DNA from: Symsagittifera roscoffensis
Lineage: Eukaryota; Xenacoelomorpha; Acoela; Convolutidae
Reading direction: 5' to 3'
DNA length: 64,000 bases
Assembly: GCF_963678635.1 (NCBI RefSeq)
Contig: NC_087065.1
Location: 63,266,754-63,330,753 of the forward strand
The stretch's first letter is position 1; each line of letters begins with the position of its first letter. The notes beneath the pieces are model-generated. The model was given only the letters and a program-made list of their open reading frames with translations, was not told where the DNA came from and made no database searches. The position numbers were made by a program, and so were the translations under genes. Positions 51,121 through 61,175 of this stretch are shown one piece after another.

Positions 51121-52510
51121 TTTGTCTACCACCCTGCAGTGAGATAATTGGTGTTCTGTCATTTATTTAAATTAATCTTTAAATTGTGGCAGCTAATTGA
51201 ATGTTAGTGGGCACCAAATCCGATATTACGAGAATCATGCCAGTCGAAATGCTGATTTTTATGACATTGACTGTGCTGTGTTCGAACAAGAGTTTTACAG
51301 GGATTTGTTTTTGTCCACTGTTTTTCCAGCGGGTGCGCTGCTCCTCCTGGCTGAGGTAGATTCGTCCCAACTGATGGTTTACGCTCGTGACATAGGTTTT
51401 GGTATATATGTTGATAGCATCTACACTGGGTATGGGCAATGGATCTCCATGAGGTTTCTAGCCATTTTCGTCAATTGTGTGTTCCAACTCCGTACCCATT
51501 GCTCCATCTTTTTGACTGATAGCTCCTGCTGCTCTTTTAGCAGCACTGTCCTCGCTGCTATTCAACAATCCGTTTGAAATCATGCCAAATTCCATGTGCC
51601 TAAGTCCGATACTAGCGCTTTGATTTTTTCTTAGTCAATTTCTCTCGGGATCTTTCCTCCTTCTGTACATCGGCTTTCTTCACCAAGCGCGCTGGGCTGG
51701 CATTCCCTTCAATAACATTTTGTCTTGTCTCTCAAGCTTACCGAAAAAGCACCGCCGCTAAACTTCCTAATAAGATTTCTGAATTATTGTTTGTAATTCT
51801 CATCTTGCGCGTCCGTAACGTCAACAAAAAATCCAATAGTTTTCTTGCATGTTTGTATAATAGTTTTCTTGCATGTGGAACAAACTCAATACTGGTGGTC
51901 TTGATGGTTGTAATTTTCCCGGAAGCCTTAATTCGCGCAATTTTTCACGTGTTCATGCTATCTGGTGACTTGTACCTACTGAATATGTGCCTGTGTTTGA
52001 GCTCCTAGATTTGCCATAAAAGTTGTGTTGTAAATTTTTGAGCTCTCGGTCTCAATATTAAAAATTCTGCTGATTTCACACGCAAGTCGTCTGGCTTGCA
52101 AAGAAAATCCACTGAATCACATTAAGTTATGACTATGGTAATGAGCATGGTTTTAAGTTCTTTGCTCTTCGCAGCGTCCCTGAATTTGGACGCTATGGCT
52201 ACATTTCTCCTCAAGAAATTTGTATCAGGACTGCCTCTCCTCCTCAGAAAGTTCAGGTTTTCCAAGAATTGGTCAATCGAATGATTGTCGCGCTGACGCC
52301 TCTTCTCGGACCTAAATTTTGCCTGGTGCCGTTGTACTCACAAATGAAACCGTTTCGTCAAAAAACTCGAAGATTTTGCTGGCAGAATGATGTTCAATTG
52401 CCCTTTTTACCATGACCCAGTCCAAGTCCGTACATTCGAGATTACGTATGAGTTTTTTGAGAGTCTTTTCAGATCTATCAACTCTTTTAGCGGACTTCAA
52501 TAGTTTTTTT
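51121..52510 (-). pseudogene. possible degraded 5' part of the same element
   Basis: Minus strand retains frames such as 51439-51179 and 52500-52312 with codon-like sequence and stops, but no motif that I can name. Continuity with the pol remnant is inferred from position and strand. Confidence 0.35.
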
Positions 52511-53754
52511 ACTTAATAATCCAGGAGACGTGCTAAGAAGATCGAACAATGAAGTATACACAATGGTGTTGTGTGACATTGCTGAGAGCTCTGATGCAGA
52601 TCTCCCCTTAGACATGGCTGATAGTTTTGGTCCTGAAAAAACTACCATCAGAATCTTCTGCAATTTAATTCTGTTATATGTCCCGAAAATCTCAGGATCT
52701 AATAGAATGAATTGATTTTATTCGTATTGTCATGAAGTTTTTGTTGAATTGATTTCTTACCTAGGTTGGTACTTTCCCTCATATCATGGACTCTTTCACT
52801 TTTATTCTTGATGCTTGGTTTTTGATTAGTGAAACATTTTTTTGTGGTCATAAAGAAAAACTTGTTTTAAAGGGGTGAATGTTACAGTTATTCAAGTGTA
52901 TATATGCTTCAGATGTAGTGTGTACGGTGGGGTTTAAATATATATGTAGATGTAACAAGTGTTTTACAATGTATTTTCACGTGTATTGTGAAAAGATAAA
53001 AGTAAAAATGAAATGTGAAGTTGAGTTACAAATGTTTCTTGAAAATTTAATGTTCCGATCACTGAAAATGTCAAAGAAAATTTGTATTTGGTCGTTTTTT
53101 TCAGCTATCACAAATAATTATCGGGAATGGTTGTATGATAAATTATATTAAGTTGTTTTAGTCGTGATTCGAACGACATTAAATAATTTCGAAAAATTTT
53201 CATAGCCACGAGAAAGACCGGTTTGAGTTTTTCATTTTTTGGTCTAAATTTGAGCTCTATTAGGGTAGTTAGTAACTGTAAAAACTTATTTAGGCTTAAT
53301 TTAAGCCGTGAAAATTTTGTTTTATTTAAGTAAAAGTAGTTTTTGGAGTTTATTTTCTCAATTTTGGTAATCAAAAACTTCAAAATTCAAAAAACTTTTG
53401 TAAAACTTTTTCAAATTTTTTTTTTCATTTCTTTAGTTGTTTTCTAAAATTGTTTTCTAATTGTCTTATTTTTATTACTCTCAAATATGCCCGAATTATA
53501 TTTTTTTGATGCAGAAAAAAAACGATACCAACATTAGAAAATATTTTTTTATTTTTTAAGACTGAATTCTAAGAATTCTGTGCTTCTTGTACAGTAACCG
53601 GCTTTCCTTTATTCAATTTACTTAAGGTAGACTAAGTTTGAGGTCATCCAGTAAATTTAAAGGTTGCAAACTGATGCAATTTTCTCAAAATTTAGTTAAA
53701 ATTAATTGAAGTTTTCTCAAAAGATGCTTGAAATTTAATAGCAGTAAGACTTGA
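52511..53754. other. gene-free AT-rich DNA
   Basis: No supported feature. Confidence 0.4.
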
Positions 53755-56230
53755 TGTTGTTTTACACTGTTGAAATCATTGAACTAAGAAGATACGTAAA
53801 ATTCACAGCTGAAAGAAAGAAACCTAGGACTTTAATGGTGATCCTGCAAAACCAAACAGCTGTCAACCTAATTGTGGCCAAAAGTACTGACCATAGAGGA
53901 AAATTGAAGTTGAGGAATATTTTCCTCTCCAGAGCTCTCTTACTTGAGGATTCAAACATATAAAAGAGCTCATAGATGAAGGAGTTCCAGGTGAGAAATT
54001 GAAAAGACGGAACTTTTAGTTATACAATGAAGAGTCAAGGTAACAATCTCTGACGAGCCCGCCCCAAATGCTTGACTATACAGTCTACAGATACTACAGC
54101 TAAATGCACAAAGTCTTATGGACTACCAAAGACGCATTAAACTCGCTAATGCTACAGAAACTAATTCTTACAATGTAAAATGTATTTCTGAAACATGGCT
54201 AAACGGCAATGTTCTTAACTCAGAATTGCTTTTACACGACTACACTAATATACGATCTGACCGAAAACAAGACACATCTCACAACCCCCATGGTGGTGTT
54301 ATTATTGCCGTTAAAAACAGTATAAACTGTGAGACGCTCAAAATTGACATAGATACTTGCCTAGCCTGCGAAATTAACTTAGCAAACGAAGAATAAAACA
54401 TATGTTCTTTCTACAATCCACCATCTGACAGCCGCTATCGATACAAAACCGATGATTTTGGAAACAATTTGATGAAAATCTCAAAAGCCAGTAAAGCCAT
54501 AATATGTGGTGACATCATTTTTTTTTGCTAAATGGGACATCTTTTGGAGTCCGGGCGCTAATGAACAAGAAAAAAAAAGACCTTTTTGAAGATAGAATGC
54601 TTAAGAACAGCGTAGAGTTTCTAACGCGTGGCATGAACACTTTAGATGTTCTACTCTACCATAGTTGCATTGTCGTCTCTTCTCGCAACGACGACATTAA
54701 CAAGGTCTATTACTGTTAGGACCACTCCTCGGCAATATCTACCATTGAATTGGAATACCTTGAAGTATCCCTAACAAAAGAAAAATTCTACAGCTATATC
54801 TCTGGTGTCTACAACGCTATCTTAGATAGCATGGACGAAAACAGTTTCGAACACAACTGCCACACAAAAATAGAAAACATGTACGATGAGCTTCAGGAGT
54901 ATCTCTACTCTTTAATCGGCGCTCATGTGCCAGAGAGAACAAAATTCAGGCAATCACTCCCTCAATGGATAAAATTCATCACTTCAAACCAAACAAAAAA
55001 TATTAGAGACTCAAAAAAGACTACTTGAACGACGACCCACAAACTACAGTTGAACGAAAGTTGTTAATCTACAGGCTCAATTAGATGAATTGTGCAAGGA
55101 GGACAAGATATCAAAATCGTTCTTTGGACCTAGAAACACGAACAGCATATATAAGCAATTAAAACATGTCAACCGATCCGCTAAGATTGCAGCATCTCTT
55201 TGCTACAATGAAAACACAGCGTCAACTCCCTAGAAACAACAAAATTATACAAGGAATTTTTCAATTCTGTTTTCTCACTCAAAGAAAGCTTTCGCATAAA
55301 TGATTTGTCGAACACACTTGACGTCAACTCACCGACTCTAAGTAATTCTCTATCTCCTTTAATGCAATCAAAGTCTCCTTGATGACCAAAATGCGGGGAG
55401 CAAATGGCTTGCCACCTACGTTTTTCTATGAAACCAGAAGTCAAATGTGCATGGTTCTGAACAAGCTCTTTAAAAACGTGAAGCGCCTGCAGAATCTCTT
55501 AGTATCTTTGAAAAATGCAGCAGTTACCACCATTATTCAAGAAGGGTGATCCCAGAAATGTGGAGAACTATCGACCGATTTCACTACTTTGCATTGATAG
55601 TAAAATCTTTGTAAAAATCTTTTATAATCTTTAGTACGAACACTTCAGGATGCATTTAACGAAGAAACATCATGGGTTTATGCGAAAAATGATTTACTCA
55701 TGTGTTTATGAGTAATATGATACAATTTCTGAACAAAATTTACTCAGCACTCGACCAAGATCCAATTGGACGTATTTGGTTTCTATGCTCGTTTCTCAAA
55801 AGCTTTCGACAGAGTAACACACAAACTCCTACTAGAAAAATTACACTATATTGATGTAAAAGGTTTTTTTCTGGAAATTCTATACGATTACTTGCACAAA
55901 CGCAAGCAGTTTATTGGTTTTGTATCCACTGCGTATGTCGAACTCGAAATAATTAGTGGAGTCCCTCAGGGGAACACACAGCTCAGCCTTATCAAGACAA
56001 GACTTGAAAAAAACACTAATCATTTCAAAAGAGGACTATAAAATTGATCTTAGGGAATCTCCTTTCCCAACGAGATTACACGGACCAGCTGCGACTGCTG
56101 AATGTCTTACCTCTCCCACTCTACATGTAATTGAATGACTTACTGCTCTTGTCAAAACTATGCGAAGATCAAAGCAAACGCAATATCAATATTCCGTTCA
56201 ATAATCGTACCACCAACAGGATAATAGAGA
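53755..56230 (+). pseudogene. jockey/CR1-type LINE, degraded and internally deleted
   Basis: 53800-54020 resembles the end of a LINE ORF1 (KPRTLMVILQNQTAVNL, LRNIFLSRALL, GVPGEKLKRRNF). 54150-54390 is the AP endonuclease middle (YNVKCISETWLN, NPHGGVIIAVKN). 55535-55600 reads PLFKKGDPRNVENYRPISLL and 55766-55980 ARFSKAFDRVTHKLLLEKL to SGVPQG, both RT motifs. Then the sequence jumps to a C-terminal RDYTDQLRLLNVLPL at about 56070, so the RT catalytic YADD region is deleted. Several stops and frameshifts. Confidence 0.85.
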
Positions 56231-56764
56231 AAAAATTACCCTGAAAAAAAACACGAATCGAGAAAACCAGACACGAATTCATTTTTCGGACAACAAGAAT
56301 CGCAAACCGATTTGAAGTACACGTGGATTATTGAAAGTCTAAATGAATCAAAAAACGAATTTTAGCCCTTATGTGGAGATACGACAATGAACGATTTTCA
56401 AGCAGCAACATGTGCACATGCAGCTATGCTGTGATTGTGCTAGTTGTAGAACTATATAAGCAATGAAGAGATTTTTGATAAAGAGTAAAATTCAACGTTT
56501 TTGCGACTATTTACACTGTCAGGATTTTTACAATGAATTAATCTAAATGACGATAAAACAACACTTTACAAAAGTTATTCACAATAACTTACATAAAATT
56601 TGGTTCTAAGCCGTCATGTTGAAAAATTAGCCAATCACAATTAAACTATAAAATTACTACTTACATTAAAATACTTTTAACGTCTAAGATTAATTTAAAG
56701 ATTTTTTTTTAAATGTTTGGAAGTTTCTGAGTCCTAATTTGAAATTAGTCATGTACGTTTTTAA

Positions 56765-58900
56765 TTAAAAATCCAGAAGTTTTTGTAACCAGATTTTCAG
56801 TGTTAACTCCCTGCTCCTTAGTTCATGGTGCGCGTTCAAGTTCATTTTCTCGTTCCTGATATATATTGCCTCAGTGTCAATCGTTTTGTTTGGTTGTTTG
56901 TCCTATCTATAATTTCCCAACTGTCATCTGCGCTATTTCCCTCAAGTCTGCATTGCTGAAGGTGGAGGCCTACCGGTTAGTCGTTTTTTTTATGTTCCTC
57001 AAAATTAGTGTGCAAATGTCGAACAGTTTGTCCGACATAGGTGGAAGTGCATACACTACATGCCAGTTTATAAACCCCTCTTGACTTGAGGTCATTAAAA
57101 AATGCTTACATTAGCGATGGTATAAAAGATTCTAGTTTTTTTTGGTGAAAACCACTTAAACGTTGGTTAATTTTCGCAACCTGCGTGCAAAATATTGGCT
57201 AAGGTTTTAGTGATTGAGTTGAAGAACCCCTCTCACTATCCAGGGGCTTGTCCTTACCCTCAATGTTTTTACACAGAGCGTCTGCCGCCACACAGCAAAC
57301 TATTTTTCTATGTACTGAATTGTCAAAAATTGCCCGCTATTAGTTTCCGTAGCCTTATCAAATTGCTCCCAGTTAGATGTACTGATGTACTCCTAAAAAC
57401 TCTATTTTGAAGTGCCTTGGATAACCTTACGCTTATACTGAATTGGGGCGCAGCTTCTATAGTTCGGTATCGTCCCAGTAACTGTTGGTTTTTGATACCA
57501 ACTGCAGGGTACACCCCTATCCTGTGGTCCATTTATGTTCAAATCAGGGAAGGGAAAATTCCGCTCTGAATTAGTTTCCTCCAGAGCGAAATGCAAATTT
57601 GGATGGGAGAATTGGCGACATCGAGAACTTGAATTGGCTCTTTTTTAACTGTTTTAATTATGTCATCCACATACTTGAGGAACATTTTTACTTGTGAAGT
57701 ATCCCTCTCTTGTTTTTCACATGGCAGTAGCTTTCACAAAATCAGCCTATCCTGTTATTGATGCATAAACATCATCGGATAATTTTCCGCATTTAAGTTG
57801 ATACCAATTTCGGCAATTCTCGCATTCAACTCCCTTTGATCTATATGTCATTTTCCTGCTGCAACATAAACAGAAACCGTTTTTGTCATACATTCGCTGG
57901 ATCTCCGTTTTCGCCGGGGTTTTTTGTTTAGAGCAAATTCGTACTCTTTGAGTCATAAAATTGCAAGAATTACAGCGAGGAAAGCGCCCATTACCAGATC
58001 ATCAACTCGCACATACCATGAATCATTACAATTGAAGATATTTTTGCTGGCCGCCAGATTCAAAAGCTTTTTCATATTCGCTCTTTGAATTTCATGAGGA
58101 GACTCCTGGCTGTACAGCTTCTCTAAGGCAATTTCAATTGCTTCCTTCAGGGGAACATTTGTGTATAAGCTTTTCACATCAAGAGGTATTATGGTTTCAT
58201 CCGGATCTAGAACAATGTTTTCAGATGTTTCTCTGGCATCTATGGTATTGGTTTCTATACTGGCTCCATCTTTGCTAGCATTTTGTTAAGATTCTCATAC
58301 AAGCTGCCTGGAAGTTATAATACTGGTCGTAGGGGCATCTCAGCCTTGTGTACCTTAGATAAACCGTACAAATGAGCGGTTGCCCCCTGTTGATCTCATC
58401 TTAGAAAATAAATGATCACTTATCATGTCTTTTTTGTTCATAGCAGGTAATTCTTCATTGAATTCCTTCCCAATTTTCAGTATCACCAGACCAGTCGTTG
58501 CTTCTTTTTCTCAAAAACTGAGCACATTTTAACAAAGATTCAAGTTTTGATTCATTCGTTTGTTTCCTCAATATGCAAAAACCAAACCCCTTATCAAATT
58601 GCACCGCCAGCCATCCATTATCTTTGAGATATTTCCTCGATTTTTCAACGGTTTTGTCTCATGTGGTTTGCCCAACTTTTTTCTTATGCCTTTGCCGCGG
58701 CTTCTATTTCACATAAAGTTTCACCAGAGGTTTTTTTGGTTTTCAATTCTGAGAGGAAAAATTGATACCAGCCAAAAAGTGCGTCACGTTAAATTTGTCT
58801 CTAATTGGAGTGCTTCACACGCATTGACAACATTTCATGCTTCCATCCAGGCAGTTCAATGTTATCAAGCACCTTAAATGATTGCTCATTTCTCCCGCCA
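56765..58900 (-). pseudogene. Penelope-like element with GIY-YIG endonuclease, broken
   Basis: Minus strand, in order: N-terminal DNGWLAVQFDKGFGFCIL (58610), YGLSKVHKAEMPLRPV (58360), RT motif A LDVKSLYTNVP (58170), motif B VMGAFLAVILA (58000), catalytic KYVDDII (57680), then ALEETNSERNFPFPDLNING and WYQKPTVTGT (57590-57480), and finally the endonuclease GVYKLACSVCTSTYVGQTVR (57070-57010) with DTEAIYIRNEKMNLN and the stop at 56765-56767. This is the complete Penelope order, but at least five frame changes and stops make it dead. An extra PHD-like piece sits between motifs B and C. Confidence 0.88.
57747..57956 (-). pseudogene. PHD-like zinc-finger fragment inside the Penelope RT
   Basis: Minus frame KNGFCLCCSRKMTYRSKGVECENCRNWYQLKCG, split here as FCLCC..., CENCRNWYQLKC: Cys spacing of a PHD finger, with Gln where the conserved zinc His (WYH) is expected. 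Begins with an ATGA overlap to motif B. Normal PLE RTs have only a short linker here. Confidence 0.6.
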
Positions 58901-61175
58901 AGCGGTTTCTATTGTCTCTCGGACAATTTTTCTTATTTTTTCTTATGTTTTTTCTGATATTGTCATTAACATTGCATCAACTTGACGCCTCATGAATCGG
59001 AAAATTGATGCCCACCTTTGTTCGTCAATTTTTTCGCACCAGTGAGAGGTCTTCCACTACCATCACAGCATACCTTTTTCTGTTGTCATTTTCTATCGAC
59101 GTTTCAGTCTTTATTAGTTTTAGTTGAAAATTATGCACAACTAACTTGGTCCAAAAGAGCAGTTTTCTGGATAATTTCTGACGCCCTTGGGTCCTAACAA
59201 ACAATTCCAGACATTGAGTCGCAGCTCTGCCATATCCTATCTATCCGACTCAATTTTGGTCTATCCCGACGCCTCTGGGTCGATTTATTGCATTTCTACA
59301 ATATTCACCCTACCCGGATCACTTTGGGAATATGCCGTCCCATCTGGGTCGATTTATTGCATTTCGACCGCATTCACTCTATCCGGATCAATTTAGGAAC
59401 AATCCGAGGCCTTTGGGCGGTCGCGGCATTATTTGGAAGAATCATTGAAAAATCAATAGAATCCGAAATTTCATTCCGGTCAAATGGTTCGTAGCAATAT
59501 CAGTGATTTGTAAGCCAAGGTATGGAACCGTACTAATTGTGCTTGTATTCCGAGACCTCTCAGAGGTTTGTCCCAATAAACATGAGTTACGCCGTAATAA
59601 AGGGTCACTTTTATATTATAAACGTTAAGAGCTGACTTGATATTACCTACAACAGCTACACCTAGACTACAACTGTAACATTCGCCCAAATACTAAACAG
59701 CGATGGAGCGTAGAAAAAGTACCTATTAACGACTGGCAGGCGTCAATTACCTTAATCCTACTCGTTTTTCACCGTCTCGACCTTACCAGTTGATTTTCTG
59801 GTCTGTTTAGGGCTAAGTAAAAAGTTACTATTTTTAGGCCATCAGTCAAACGACTTTTGATCATCTTTCGTTTACATGCGAACACAACCACATAGCTGAG
59901 TCTCGGATCCTCAGACTACGTGATTGTCATTAAAAACACGGCTCGAACAACCTATTTTAATATGTTTTTGTGTGACAGTTCTATATTAAATCCATTCGAG
60001 ATGGATTGACCCTTTCCTCTTTCTAGCTACTCATATTCTAAAATATCAAAAAATACCGGTGTTAATTCTGACTTCTACGACATCCAAGTAGCTACAAAGT
60101 TAGTTTTATATAGTCCCTTCACATAAAACAGTCTCTGGGGGACCAAGCCTCCGCTCCCGTGATATTCCTGCGATAACGCTCTTATCTCTTCCAATTTGTG
60201 TCACGGGAGGTTTCCGTGGTATATTCCTTCCCCACTGAAGCTTCCTTCTCCACTAATATCCGCTGATAAGGGTCTTATTGTGCTTTGTTGCCACGATAAG
60301 AGGCTTCGTGTTTTTGTCTCTTGTGCGACCGTTTTTCACACTATTTGGCGTTGTTCTGCTTTTTCGTCGTTTTTTGTCAAAATGGCCGTCTTTTTTGTAT
60401 TTCTCAGAAATATTCACTTTCCAATCGAAATTTTGAAAATAAAAATTCCAGAATATTCCTACCCTCCTTCGCAATACTTTTTCGTTAATAAGGCCTTTAT
60501 TCGTTCTTTCTCGTGTCGCCGGAAGGTTGCGCTGTGCCATCTGGCAGAATGGCACATACTCCCCGGACAAGTCCCCATCAATGTCCCTATTGATCGCATA
60601 ACACCGGGTTATCGTCAAGTAGTGTTCCAGTTCTCTGTAATCAATCTTACAAATCGCATAAGAAAATGAAATTTATCTACTCCACCTCAACTCACTACGT
60701 GTTCACAAATGGCATCGTACTACATTTCACTGCCTTTCAACATTTTCACAAAATTTGCACCATGAGGAGTGTCCTAGATAAAATTTCTTTTCTAACTACT
60801 TACGTCGTCTTGTCATAAAACTTCTTTTTGCTCTTTGTGATTAAAAAGTGGGACGTGGCACGGCCACGCACCCGTTAAAATTAACTTAACGTCACTCACC
60901 AAGTATAATCAGTTATTTATGCAGTCCTTTCAACTAAGAAACTCTGTGGCTAGGAAAGTTATTGAGTTACCCACCCTTCTCGAGCGAGTTTACCCAAAAT
61001 TACCATGTTGCCACACAGTGAAATTGTGTCTTACACAAGTTAAAAACATCAGTCGTGTTTAAATAGGTAAATATACTCACCTATGTTCTATATATATATA
61101 CATAAATAGTCATAACTAAAATCAACAATTTCAACAATCTTAGCAATTGCAACACTGTAGTTTGGTCTGACCAAA
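58901..61175. other. region without supported genes
   Basis: Contains a 68-70-bp unit repeated about twice at 59275-59400 (gggtcgatttattgcatttc...ccggatca). A 157-codon plus and a 121-codon minus frame overlap at 60196-60669 but show no homology. Base composition becomes less AT-rich toward 61 kb. Confidence 0.5.
59275..59400 (+). repeat. two-copy tandem repeat of about 69 bp
   Basis: gggtcgatttattgcatttc occurs at about 59278 and 59347, each followed by attcac and ccggatca. Confidence 0.7.

Noticed and set aside
60196-60669. 157-codon plus and 121-codon minus ORFs
   Set aside because: Mutual shadows with no recognisable domain or splice signals.
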